Below are positions 6,776-16,076 of a DNA stretch of 54,569 bases, one piece after another. The position numbers were made by a program, and so were the translations under genes. The notes beneath the pieces are model-generated. The model ran no database searches. It saw nothing but the letters and a program-made list of their open reading frames with translations, and was not told the origin of the DNA. The DNA comes from Jiangella ureilytica (GTDB lineage: Bacteria > Actinomycetota > Actinomycetes > Jiangellales > Jiangellaceae): contig NZ_SMKL01000040.1 of assembly GCF_004348545.1 (NCBI RefSeq), forward strand, positions 1 through 54,569, read 5' to 3'. The first letter of the stretch is position 1. The number at the start of each line of letters is the position of its first letter.

Positions 6776-8461
6776 ATGAGCATTCATGGTGCTCTCGCCG
6801 CTCTTCGCGGCCGTCTCTCCGGGGTGCAGTATCCGCTGGACGTCAGCGACGCCGACGATGCTCGCCAGACGCGCCGCGACATGCTCGCACAACTCGACGA
6901 CTACATCCTGCCGCGCCTCGACCAGCTCGACGCGCCGCTGCTCGCCGTCGTCGGCGGGTCGACGGGGGCGGGCAAGTCCACGCTCGTGAACTCGCTCGTG
7001 CGGCGCAAGGTCAGCGACGCCGGCGTGCTGCGGCCCACGACCCGCTCGCCGGTCCTCGTCCACCACCCCGACGACGTCGGCTGGTTCGACGAGCTGCGCA
7101 TCCTGCCCGACCTGCCGCGGGTCGCCATCCACGACCAGGCCGGCGGTGCGCTGCGGCTGGTCGCCGACGACGGTCTGCCGGCCGGTGTGGCGATCCTCGA
7201 CGCGCCCGACGTCGACTCCGTCGTCACCGAGAACCGCACGCTCGCCGCGCAGCTGCTCGCGGCCGCCGACCTCTGGCTGTTCGTCACCACGGCGGCCCGC
7301 TACTCCGACGCCGTCCCGTGGGACTTCCTCCGCGCCGCCGCCGACCGGCAGGCCGCCGTCGCCGTCGTCCTCGACCGGGTCGCGCCCGACGCCGTCAGCG
7401 AGGTCCGCGGCCACCTCGCCGCCATGCTCGCCCAGCACGGCCTGAGCGACGCGCCGCTGCTGGTGGTCGAGGAGACGGCGCCCGACGACACCGGCCTGCT
7501 GCCCGAGGACGCCGTCGCGTCGGTGCGGGCCTGGCTCGACGGGCTGGCGGCCGACGAGTCCGCGCGCAACGAGATCGTGCGACGCACGCTCGACGGCGCC
7601 ATCAGCGGCACGCTGCGGCAGATCCCGAAGCTCGCCGACGCCGCCGACCACCAGGTCGAGGTGCTCGAGCGGCTGCGGGCGGAGATCACGCACGTCTACG
7701 GCAAGGCGGTCAAGCGCATCGACGACGCGTCCGCCGACGGCAGCATGCTGCGCGGCGAGGTGCTCGCGCGCTGGCAGGACTTCGTCGGGACCGGCGACTT
7801 CATGCGCTCCCTCGAGGCCAAGGTCGGCCGGGTGCGCGACAGGGTGACGGCGTTCCTGCGCGGCCGCCCGCAGCCCGCCGCCGCCGTCGGCGAGGCGATC
7901 GAGCACGGTCTCGCCGCCATGATCGTCGAAGAGGCCAACCGCGCCGCCGAGAAGGCCGACGGCAAGTGGCGCGACTCCGCGGCCGGCCGGGCCCTCCTGG
8001 CCGGCGACGACCTCACTCGCACCGCGAGTGATCTCCCAGAACGCAGCGCCCGGACCGTCCGCGAATGGCAAGACGCGGTCCTGGCGATGGTCCGGTCCGA
8101 GGGTGCCGACAAGCGGTTCAACGCACGGCTGCTGTCGTTCGGCGTCAACGGGCTCGGGCTCGCGCTCATGATCGTCGTGTTCGCGTCGACCGCCGGGCTG
8201 ACCGGCGCCGAGGTCGGCGTGGCCGGCGGCACCGCCGTCGTCGGGCAGCGGCTGCTCGAGGCGTTCTTCGGCGACGAGGCCGTGCGCCGGCTGGCCGCGC
8301 GGGCGCGCGCCGACCTGTCGCAGCGGGTCGAGGAGCTGCTGCGCACGGAGGCGGTACGGTTCACGGATCGGCTCGGGGGGCTACCTGTCGAGGCGGGCGC
8401 GGGCGACGCGCTGCGTGCCGCACTCGTCACCGTCGAGCAGGCCCGGGAGGACCACGCATGA
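6776..8461 (+). CDS. Dynamin-like GTPase, first of a pair
   Basis: This 561-residue protein has a P-loop at 60-69 (GGSTGAGKST), a G3-like ILDAPDVDS and only a weak G4 (VVLDRVAP), within a large GTPase domain. A helical region (about 250-440) follows, then a hydrophobic C-terminal segment (about 447-475, FGVNGLGLALMIVVFAS) and a second glycine-rich hydrophobic stretch, then a helical tail. This matches the paired actinobacterial dynamin-like proteins, of which Streptomyces DynA/DynB stabilise FtsZ rings; assignment to DynA is inference. Start ATG 6776 is chosen because conserved-looking sequence begins there; in-frame GTGs at 6746 and 6761 are alternatives. It is coupled to the next gene through a 56-bp duplicated linker. 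Confidence 0.8.
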   Translation: MSIHGALAALRGRLSGVQYPLDVSDADDARQTRRDMLAQLDDYILPRLDQLDAPLLAVVGGSTGAGKSTLVNSLVRRKVSDAGVLRPTTRSPVLVHHPDDVGWFDELRILPDLPRVAIHDQAGGALRLVADDGLPAGVAILDAPDVDSVVTENRTLAAQLLAAADLWLFVTTAARYSDAVPWDFLRAAADRQAAVAVVLDRVAPDAVSEVRGHLAAMLAQHGLSDAPLLVVEETAPDDTGLLPEDAVASVRAWLDGLAADESARNEIVRRTLDGAISGTLRQIPKLADAADHQVEVLERLRAEITHVYGKAVKRIDDASADGSMLRGEVLARWQDFVGTGDFMRSLEAKVGRVRDRVTAFLRGRPQPAAAVGEAIEHGLAAMIVEEANRAAEKADGKWRDSAAGRALLAGDDLTRTASDLPERSARTVREWQDAVLAMVRSEGADKRFNARLLSFGVNGLGLALMIVVFASTAGLTGAEVGVAGGTAVVGQRLLEAFFGDEAVRRLAARARADLSQRVEELLRTEAVRFTDRLGGLPVEAGAGDALRAALVTVEQAREDHA

Positions 8462-8518
8462 GCCCGCTTCGGGCCGCACACGCGAGGGTGGAGCGAGCCA
8501 CGGAGGACCACGCATGAG
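8446..8518 (+). repeat. 17-bp direct repeat carrying RBS and start codon
   Basis: GGAGGACCACGCATGAG occurs at 8446-8462 and again at 8502-8518. The first copy overlaps the stop of the upstream GTPase; the second provides the ribosome-binding site and start of the downstream one. The 56-bp period is not a multiple of three. Confidence 0.9.
8458..8517 (+). CDS. Possible 19-codon relay ORF between the GTPase genes
   Basis: ATG 8458 overlaps the upstream stop (ATGA) and has a GGAGGA site 12 nt upstream of it. The frame MSPLRAAHARVERATEDHA ends at TGA 8515-8517, which overlaps the ATG of the next GTPase (ATGA again). It ends in EDHA, as does the upstream GTPase, because both ends lie in copies of the same 17-bp repeat. 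It may be only a by-product of the duplication. If translated, it would carry ribosomes from one GTPase gene to the other. There is no evidence for peptide function. Confidence 0.3.
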   Translation: MSPLRAAHARVERATEDHA

Positions 8519-10175
8519 GAGGTGGTCCCGCCGCGACCGCATCACGCTGCCGGAGCGGGTGACCGCGCTGCAGGAGGCCGTCGCCGTCGGCGGCAAGCGG
8601 CTGCCACCGGACCTGGCCGAGACGGTGCAGGTCGTGGTCGACCGCGCCGGCGAACGGCGGCAGCTCTCGGTCGAGCACACCGTCGTCGCGCTGGCCGGCG
8701 CCACGGGGAGCGGGAAGTCGACGCTGTTCAACCGCATCGCGGGCATGGAGGTCTCGGTCGTCGGCGTCCGCCGCCCGACGACGTCGGACCCGCTCGCCAT
8801 CGTGTGGGGCACCCAGGGAGTCATCCCGCTGCTGGACTGGCTCCAGGTGCCGCCGCGGCACCGCGTCGCGCGTGAGAGCGTCCTCGACTCCGGCGAGGGC
8901 GACGAACTCGACGGCCTGGTTCTCCTCGACCTGCCCGACCACGACTCCACCCAGAGAACGCACCGCGACACCGTCGACCGGCTCGTCGAGATGGTCGACC
9001 TGTTCGTGTGGATCCTCGATCCGCAGAAGTACGCCGACGCCGCGCTGCACGAGCGCTACCTGCGGCCGCTGGCGTCCCACCAGGCGGTCACCGTCATCGT
9101 GCTCAACCAGATCGACCGGCTGACCAGGGCCGACGTCGTCGAGTGCGTCACCGATCTGCGCGGCCTGCTCGACGACGACGGGCTCGACGAGGTCCCGGTG
9201 GTCGCGCTGTCGGCCGCGACCGGCGACGGCGTCGACACGCTGGTCGACCTCATCCGCACCGCCGTCACCAAGCGCCGCGCCGTCGACGAGCGCATCGAGG
9301 CCGACATCCGGATGACGGCCGAGCTCGTGGCGTCGGCGGTGGGTGACGGGGCTCCGGGGACCGTCGGCGCCGACGAGCGGCGTCGGCTGGCATCGGCGGT
9401 GGCGGAGGCGTCGGGAGCCGACGTCGTGGCGACGGCGGCCGGACGGTCCTACCTGCAGCGGGCGCGCGCGGCGACCGGCTGGCCGGTGACCCGGTGGCTC
9501 GGGCGGCTGCGGCGCGACCCGCTGGCGAAACTGGGCGTGAAGGTGCGCTCGTCGTCGCTGCTGCCGGGCGGTTCGGGTCCTGGTGCCGTGGGTGCGGAGT
9601 CCGGTGCGCGGATCACCCTGCCGGTGACGACGCCGGTGCAGCGGTCACGGTCGGACGCGGCGGTGCGCGCGTACGGCGACGCCGCGGCGGGGACGCTGCC
9701 GGCCGCCTGGCGCGACGCGGTTCGCTCGGTGGCGACGTCGTCGGGCGAGCGGCTCTCGGACGAGCTGGACCGCCGGGTCGCGGGGACCGATTTCGGGATC
9801 TCCACGCGGCCGCGGTGGTGGCGGCTGTTCAACGCGCTGCAGTGGCTGTCCCTGCTGACGGCGGCCGCTGGGGTCCTGTGGCTGCTCGCGCTGGCGGGGA
9901 CGTCGTTCCTGCGGTTCGACGTAGCGGAGCCGTCGGTGGGCGGGATCCCGGTGCCGACGGTGCTGCTGGCCGGCGGGCTGGTGCTGGGCGTGCTGCTCGG
10001 AGTGGCCGGACTGTGGGCGGCCAGACGGGGGAGCCGGCGGCAGGAGGAGCGGGTCCGCGGCCAGCTGCGCGACCTGATCGACGGTGTCGCGGGCGAGGTC
10101 GTCGTCGACCCGGTCGACGCCGAGCTGAGCAAGTACCGCGCCTTCAAGACGGCTCTGGACCGCGCCCGCTCCTGA
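8514..10175 (+). CDS. Dynamin-like GTPase, second of a pair (membrane-anchored)
   Basis: In this 553-residue protein the GTPase domain is clearer than in its neighbour: P-loop GATGSGKST (about 62-70), G3 LLDLPDHDST, G4 VLNQIDRL and G5 ALSAATGDG. The middle is helical. Two transmembrane segments follow at about 442-466 (WLSLLTAAAGVLWLLALAG) and 479-503 (TVLLAGGLVLGVLLGVAGLW), then a short basic and helical tail, so the GTPase sits on the cytoplasmic side of the membrane. Start ATG 8514 has GGAGGA upstream and sits in the second copy of the linker repeat. By analogy with DynB it probably works with the first GTPase at the division membrane. Confidence 0.82.
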   Translation: MRRWSRRDRITLPERVTALQEAVAVGGKRLPPDLAETVQVVVDRAGERRQLSVEHTVVALAGATGSGKSTLFNRIAGMEVSVVGVRRPTTSDPLAIVWGTQGVIPLLDWLQVPPRHRVARESVLDSGEGDELDGLVLLDLPDHDSTQRTHRDTVDRLVEMVDLFVWILDPQKYADAALHERYLRPLASHQAVTVIVLNQIDRLTRADVVECVTDLRGLLDDDGLDEVPVVALSAATGDGVDTLVDLIRTAVTKRRAVDERIEADIRMTAELVASAVGDGAPGTVGADERRRLASAVAEASGADVVATAAGRSYLQRARAATGWPVTRWLGRLRRDPLAKLGVKVRSSSLLPGGSGPGAVGAESGARITLPVTTPVQRSRSDAAVRAYGDAAAGTLPAAWRDAVRSVATSSGERLSDELDRRVAGTDFGISTRPRWWRLFNALQWLSLLTAAAGVLWLLALAGTSFLRFDVAEPSVGGIPVPTVLLAGGLVLGVLLGVAGLWAARRGSRRQEERVRGQLRDLIDGVAGEVVVDPVDAELSKYRAFKTALDRARS

Positions 10176-10214
10176 TCTCGTGGGCTCCGGCCCCGCCGTC
10201 AGCCTCCCTCCCGC

Positions 10215-10286
10215 GTTGATCTTGGAGAAACTGCGGAATCAACCGGACATCTTGCCCCGTGACTGCGCAGTTGCTCCAAGATCAAC
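10215..10286. terminator. Long hairpin, GTTGATCTTGGAG family
   Basis: Two 21-nt arms (10215-10235 and 10266-10286) pair with one mismatch around a 30-nt loop. The outer 13 nt of the left arm are GTTGATCTTGGAG. It lies 40 bp after the second GTPase and may terminate its transcription. A relative with the same outer sequence is at 15722-15781. Confidence 0.6.
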
Positions 10287-10437
10287 TCCTGCGTCGGTTC
10301 AGAGGCCGGGTCGACGCCTTCCGCGCGCCAGGGGACGCAGCCCCACTCCCTGGCGCGGACGGCCCCCGGACGGCCGCGCCGCCGGCGGTGCCTGGAACCC
10401 TTACTCACCCGGAGGCCACCTCACTCGCGTGGAGGCC

Positions 10438-10550
10438 GGATGGCGGCGGGATCGCGGCTGGATGGCGGCGGGATCGCGGCTGGATGGCGGCGGGATCGCG
10501 GCGGGATCGCGGCTGGATGGCGGCGGGATCGCGGCTGGATCGCGGCCGGA
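10438..10550. repeat. 11-bp period tandem repeat
   Basis: The unit alternates GGATGGCGGCG and GGATCGCGGCT, making 22-bp pairs at 10438, 10460, 10482 and 10515, with an extra 11-bp unit after the third pair. There are about ten units in total. An 11-bp period keeps each unit on roughly the same face of the helix. It does not look like coding sequence. Confidence 0.85.
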
Positions 10551-10653
10551 TGCGGCCATTTCGCGGGTGAGGTGCACCGGACCGGGTGACGTGGGTCGCC
10601 CGCGGCCGGATGCGGCGCTTTCGCGGGTGAGGTGCACCCGGACGGGGTGACGT
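10541..10653. repeat. Tandem pair of ~52-bp units
   Basis: Units at 10541-10592 and 10601-10653 share CGCGGCCGGATGCGGC, then TTTCGCGGGTGAGGTGCAC, then GGGTGACGT, with a few differences. The first continues directly from the 11-bp repeat. The gap from here to ssb (10654-10908) contains no gene that I can support. Confidence 0.8.
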
Positions 10654-10920
10654 CAGTCGTTCGCGGCCGTCGCCGCGTCGCCGCGGCGCCGCAGCCGCTC
10701 CACCGTCGGGTCGACGCCTTCCGCGCGCCGGAGGTCATGGCCGTGCCGCCGCCGGCGCGCTGACGCTGTCGTATCGCAACCCGCGGGACGTTGGGTTTCC
10801 ACAGGCTTCATGACTTCGCGGAGTTGTCCACATTTCGTGGAATCGGGCTTTCGAGCGGCCGCGCCGGGCGGAAATCTCGTGTTCGTCAACCTCATCGGGT
10901 ACGAGCACAGGAGACGCCAC

Positions 10921-11757
10921 ATGAGCGAGGTCAACATCACGGTCGTCGGCAACGTCGCGACCGAACCCAAGCTGGACCGGAACAAGAACGGCGACGCGTT
11001 CGCCCACTTCCGGCTTGCGTGCAACAACGCCCGTTACGACGCCCGAACACGGTCCTGGGTCGACGACGACACGTCGTTCTACACCGTGTACTGCTGGCGC
11101 TCGCCCCTTGCCGACAACATCGCGGCGTCGCTGCACAAGGGCGATCCGGTGGTGGTCTACGGCCGGCTGAAGAACCGCGAGTGGCGCGACAAGAACGAGG
11201 CCGCGCGAGTGTCGCCGGAGATCACGGCGCGCAGCCTCGGCCACGACCTCTACCGCGGCACGTCGACGTTCACCAAGGTGACCAGGCCGCCGCTCATCCC
11301 CGACGAGGACGACGCTGTCGAGACCGTCCGCGAGATGTACGCCTATGGTGCCGACGCCCTCGGCGGCGCCAACCCGAGCAGCGACCCCTACGCCGGCATC
11401 GGCAACGGGATGCCCGGCGGCAACGGGGTCGGGAGCGGCCCGTCCGGCGGGAACGGGATGCCCGGCGGGAACGGCCTGCCCGGCGGGAACGGTCTGCCCG
11501 GCGGGAACAGGGTCGGGATCACCCTGCCCGGCGGAAACGGCCAGCCCGGCGGCGAGCTGCGCGCGGAGCACGGACCGGCGCCGGCGGACGGCGGGAGCTC
11601 ACCCGCGGCCGGGGAAAGCTTGGGTGGCGCCGATCGCACGCGCGCCACTGGCGAGCGGCGCGGCAACGACGCGCCGGCCGAGCCGCTCGCCAACGTGACC
11701 ACCCGCACGCGTACCACCACCCGCAGCAGGCGTGAGAAGGCCGAGGCGCCCGTCTGA
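10921..11757 (+). CDS. Single-stranded DNA-binding protein with PGGNG-repeat tail
   Basis: The 278-residue protein has an OB-fold domain at about 1-110 (MSEVNITVVGNVATEP, FRLACNNARYD, FYTVYCWRSPLADNIAASLHKGDPVVVYGRL), typical of SSB. After an acidic linker, residues about 155-205 are repeated GNG-(M/L)PGG units, mirrored in the DNA as 18-bp repeats. The C-terminus is basic (TRTRTTTRSRREK) and lacks the acidic DDDxPF tip with which canonical SSBs recruit partners. It is therefore probably a secondary SSB rather than the replicative one. Start ATG 10921 follows AGGAGA (10909-10914). Both flanks are repeat-rich. Confidence 0.85.
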   Translation: MSEVNITVVGNVATEPKLDRNKNGDAFAHFRLACNNARYDARTRSWVDDDTSFYTVYCWRSPLADNIAASLHKGDPVVVYGRLKNREWRDKNEAARVSPEITARSLGHDLYRGTSTFTKVTRPPLIPDEDDAVETVREMYAYGADALGGANPSSDPYAGIGNGMPGGNGVGSGPSGGNGMPGGNGLPGGNGLPGGNRVGITLPGGNGQPGGELRAEHGPAPADGGSSPAAGESLGGADRTRATGERRGNDAPAEPLANVTTRTRTTTRSRREKAEAPV

Positions 11758-12186
11758 CCCCGGCCGTGTCGGCCGGCGATCCGTCGTGCCGTGTCGGGTG
11801 GGCCCCGTTCCGGCCCTGGGCGGCCGGGGAGGGTGGGGCGCTGGCCTGACCCCCGTGCCGTGCCGTCCGGCGACCGCGTCGCGCCGTGTCGTGCTGTGTC
11901 GGGTGGTGGGCCCGTACCGGCCCCGGCCGGCGGGGAAGGATGGGGCGCTGGGCTGACCTCCGGGCCGTGTCGGCCGGCGACCCGTCGTGCCGTGTCGTGC
12001 CGTGTCGGCCGGCGACCCGTCGTGCCGCGCCGTGCCGTGTCGGGTGGCGCCCCGTCTCGGCCCGGGCGGCCGGTGAAGGGTGGGGCGCTGGCCTGACCCC
12101 CGGGCCGTGTCAGCCGACGACTCGTCGTGCCGTGCCGTGTCGGGTGGCGGCGTCGCACCGGCCCCAGCCGGGACGGGACGGGAAAG
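11755..12186. repeat. Four degenerate ~90-140 bp tandem repeats after ssb
   Basis: Units begin with TGACC at 11755, 11847, 11954 and 12094. Each carries a run of CCGTGTCGG/CGTCGTGCC words, then a GGCCGG-rich part; the first three end in GGGGCGCTGG(C/G)C. The first TGA is the ssb stop codon. Unit 3 is longer because an inner segment of about 33 bp is doubled. No coding pattern is seen. Confidence 0.75.
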
Positions 12187-12471
12187 AGCAGTGCCGCCGC
12201 CTGATCCGGCTGCGCACGTGGGGCGCCGCGTCTCACCATGCCGAGCTGCGCCGTGCGGTGCTGCATGCGTCGGCGCAGCCGGCCGAGATCTCTCGCCGCG
12301 GAGCTCGTGCCGCGCTCCGCGGCGAGGCCCACCCGCTGACCAGGGGGAACAGGCGCCGTCCGGCGTCGGGCGGGTCATCGGACGAGACCACTCCCATCAG
12401 CAGCGATGGGCGGATCCGTCCGGACGGTCCCAGAGAGGGGGACGCAGTCGTCCGTGGAGGGGGCGAGGCCG
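12187..12471. other. Gene-free stretch upstream of ettA
   Basis: No convincing gene was found on either strand. One plus-strand frame reads HAELRRAVLHASAQPAEISR through this stretch, but it has no start, no ribosome-binding site and no family resemblance. Confidence 0.5.
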
Positions 12472-12477
12472 TACTCT
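12472..12477 (+). promoter_or_regulatory. -10 hexamer TACTCT of ettA
   Basis: TACTCT ends 10 nt before the ettA ATG at 12488, which would give a leader of only a few nucleotides. Confidence 0.4.
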
Positions 12478-12487
12478 TGGACTCGTT

Positions 12488-14164
<1,677 letters not shown>

Positions 14165-14173
14165 GGACCCTGG

Positions 14174-14626
14174 GTGCCGCGCCACGTGACTCACGTGCCC
14201 CTGCGCTGGGCCGACATGGACGCCTACGGCCATGTCAACAACGTCGTCTACCTGCGCTATCTACAGGAGGCGCGAGTCGACATGCTGTTCGTCCACGCGC
14301 CCAAACAGGGGGCGGAGCAGCTGGCCGAGGGCGTCGTCGTGGCGCGGCACGAGATCAGCTACCACGCGCCGCTGCACTACCGGGCCGAGCCGGTCCGCGT
14401 CGAGACGTGGGTGCGGCGCGTCGGCAACTCGTCGTTCCACCTCGGCTACGAGGTGCTCGACATCGACGGCGACGGCGCTCGGACGGTGTACGCCGTCGCC
14501 TCGTCGGTGCTGGTGCCGTATGACCTCGAGGACGCGCACCCGCGCCGCGTCGCCCACGAGGAGCGGCTCGTGCTCGAGTCGTTCCTCGAGCTCGACGGTC
14601 CGGAGCCCGGGAAGGCGGCGGCGTGA
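14174..14626 (+). CDS. Hotdog-fold acyl-CoA thioesterase (4HBT type), copy 1
   Basis: This 150-residue protein carries the 4-hydroxybenzoyl-CoA-thioesterase signature RWADMDAYGHVNNVVYLRYLQEAR (about 11-34), with the catalytic Asp in ADMDAYGHVNN. These enzymes hydrolyse acyl-CoA thioesters; the acyl group is unknown. Start is GTG 14174, nine bases after ettA stops. It overlaps the next gene by GTGA (14623-14626). The next gene is a shorter paralogue, so the pair is probably a tandem duplication and may form a heteromer. Confidence 0.88.
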   Translation: MPRHVTHVPLRWADMDAYGHVNNVVYLRYLQEARVDMLFVHAPKQGAEQLAEGVVVARHEISYHAPLHYRAEPVRVETWVRRVGNSSFHLGYEVLDIDGDGARTVYAVASSVLVPYDLEDAHPRRVAHEERLVLESFLELDGPEPGKAAA

Positions 14627-15030
14627 GGCACATCTACGAGTGCTCGGTCCGCTTCGACGACCTCGACGCGTTCGGCCACGTCAACAACGTGACCTTCGCC
14701 GAGTACCTGCAGGAGGCGCGGGTCGACTTCGCGCACCGGCAGCTCACGTCGTCGGGCGACGCGCCGCACGAGGGCTCCGTCGTCGTCCACCAGAGCGTCG
14801 ACTACCTCGCGCCGGTCCCGTTCCGCACCGAGCCACTGCAGGTCGAGGTGTGGGTCACCCGCATCGGCACGACGTCGTTCGAGGTCGCCTACGAGGTCAA
14901 GGACGACACCTCGCTGTATGCGCGGGCCACCGGCGTGCTGGTCGCCTTCGACGTCCGCGCGAACACGCCGCGCCCCGTCAGCCCGCTGGAGCGCGAGGTC
15001 CTCGAGCGCTACCTCGAGCCGTCGTCGTGA
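14623..15030 (+). CDS. Hotdog-fold acyl-CoA thioesterase (4HBT type), copy 2
   Basis: The 135-residue protein has the same signature as its neighbour: RFDDLDAFGHVNNVTFAEYLQEAR (about 10-33), with the catalytic Asp conserved. It overlaps genes on both sides by 4 bp (GTGA at 14623 and at 15027), indicating tight translational coupling. The region after the signature diverges clearly from copy 1 (SVVVHQSVDYLAPVPFRTEP against VVVARHEISYHAPLHYRAEP), so substrate preference may differ. Confidence 0.88.
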   Translation: MRHIYECSVRFDDLDAFGHVNNVTFAEYLQEARVDFAHRQLTSSGDAPHEGSVVVHQSVDYLAPVPFRTEPLQVEVWVTRIGTTSFEVAYEVKDDTSLYARATGVLVAFDVRANTPRPVSPLEREVLERYLEPSS

Positions 15031-15671
15031 CGTCGTTCGTTCCCGCCCATCCGGGCGCCGCGGGCGACCTCGCGACGTTCGCCCGCCGGGTGGCCAAGTA
15101 CGAGCCCGACTCCGTGCTGCGCATCCTCGCCCACGGGACGGTCGCCGGCTGCTTCGCCGAGACCCCGTTCGACGCGCTCGCCCTGCGTGCCATCGCGCTC
15201 GCCGAGCCCGCCGAGTTCGACGTCGTCGTCGAGGCCGGCAACCTCGCCGCGCGGGCGGTCGGCGCGGCCGGGCAGTTCGAACTGCCGCCGGCGCTGCCAG
15301 CGCTGCGCTGGGCCAGCAGCCTCCCGCCGCGCTCCGGCTGGACGGAGCTCGCTCGCCTCCCGCTGACCGCCGTCGTCGCCGACGTCGACCGCGGCGTCGA
15401 GGAGTTCCGCACCCGTGCCGTCGGCGTCGCCGACGGCAAGTCGCTGCGGGCCGGCCGGGCCGCCCTGGAGGGCCTGGCGACCGAGATCTGGGACCGCGAG
15501 CTAGCGGCCGGCATGCCGCTGCGGCTCGCCCACGCTGCGTCGTCGTACGGCTTCCTCAGCGGGCCCGACGGTGCCGAGGTCGCGTTGCGCACGGCCGGCG
15601 CCTGGTGGCGGCTGGACGCGCCGAACGGCTCGGTCATCGCCCGCACCGGCCTGGCCCTCTTCGCCCTCTGA
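15027..15671 (+). CDS. Unrecognised protein downstream of thioesterase pair
   Basis: This 214-residue protein has no motif that I recognise. It is Ala-rich and soluble, with no signal peptide or membrane segment. Notable segments are ALALRAIALAEPAEFDVVVE and GDREL-like helices around TEIWDRELAAGMPLRLAHAASSYGFL. The GTG start at 15027 overlaps the preceding stop by 4 bp, so it belongs to the ettA-thioesterase cluster. The reading frame shows the normal GC-rich codon bias along its length and is very likely a real gene. Confidence 0.65.
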   Translation: MTSFVPAHPGAAGDLATFARRVAKYEPDSVLRILAHGTVAGCFAETPFDALALRAIALAEPAEFDVVVEAGNLAARAVGAAGQFELPPALPALRWASSLPPRSGWTELARLPLTAVVADVDRGVEEFRTRAVGVADGKSLRAGRAALEGLATEIWDRELAAGMPLRLAHAASSYGFLSGPDGAEVALRTAGAWWRLDAPNGSVIARTGLALFAL

Positions 15672-15721
15672 CCCGCGCGCTCGGGCCCGTGCCGATGCAG
15701 CGGGCAGCCGCCCCGGCCGAA

Positions 15722-15781
15722 GTCGATCATGGAGAAGGTCGGACTCCGAGCCACCTGGACGTTACCTTCTCCATGATCAAC
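15722..15781. terminator. Long hairpin, GTTGATCATGGAG family
   Basis: 18-nt arms at 15722-15739 and 15764-15781 pair with one mismatch. The right arm is the reverse complement of GTTGATCATGGAGAAGGT. It lies 50 bp after the last gene of the ettA cluster and shares GTTGATC(T/A)TGGAGAA with the hairpin at 10215. Confidence 0.6.
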
Positions 15782-15818
15782 AAGGGTAGGTGCGCGTCTG
15801 CCAGGCGGCGACGGAGCC

Positions 15819-16012
15819 GAACGACGATGGGTGAGGGCGCCGCGGGACGCGGGCCACGGGCCACGGGGGCGTGAGAGCGCAAGTGGGAATGCGGCGAGGG
15901 CGATGTCCCCGCGGCGGGGACCGAGCGACGATGGGTGAGGCTGCCGCAGCGGAGCGGCGAGGACCGCGAGCGAATCGCAACGCGGCGAGGGCCGCGAGCG
16001 AGTGGGAACGCG
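15819..16012. repeat. Degenerate repeats in a gene-free gap
   Basis: GACGATGGGTGAGG, with four near-identical bases before it, occurs at 15819-15836 and 15923-15940. GCGGCGAGGGC or a close variant recurs near 15891, 15982 and 16010. No gene is evident between 15782 and 16076. Confidence 0.6.
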
Positions 16013-16054
16013 GCGAGGGCGTCACCCCCGCAGCGCGGTGGGTGACGCCCTCGC
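16013..16054 (-). terminator. Terminator hairpin of the GH13 gene
   Basis: Perfect 15-bp arms GCGAGGGCGTCACCC (16013-16027) and its reverse complement (16040-16054) enclose a 12-nt loop, about 22 bp beyond the stop of the minus-strand glucosidase. There is no T-tract, as is common in actinomycetes. Confidence 0.65.
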
Positions 16055-16076
16055 CGATGCGGGCCGAGCGGACGAC

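Larger units (their letters stand above)
10307..10729. repeat. 23-bp direct repeats exactly 400 bp apart
   Basis: An identical 23-bp sequence, beginning CGGGTCGACGCC and ending TTCCGCGCGCC, is at 10307-10329 and 10707-10729. Between the copies is a gene-free segment containing the short tandem repeats described separately. No open frame in this segment looks like a protein. Confidence 0.85.

Noticed and set aside
10401-10637. Small proteins with repeated HPAAIPPRSRR or LDGGGIAAGSR
   Set aside because: These are just translations of the 11-bp tandem repeat; no ribosome-binding site and no conservation expected.
10438-10653. CRISPR-like array
   Set aside because: Units are contiguous with no unique spacers, vary in length and are unlike CRISPR repeats; no cas genes are present.
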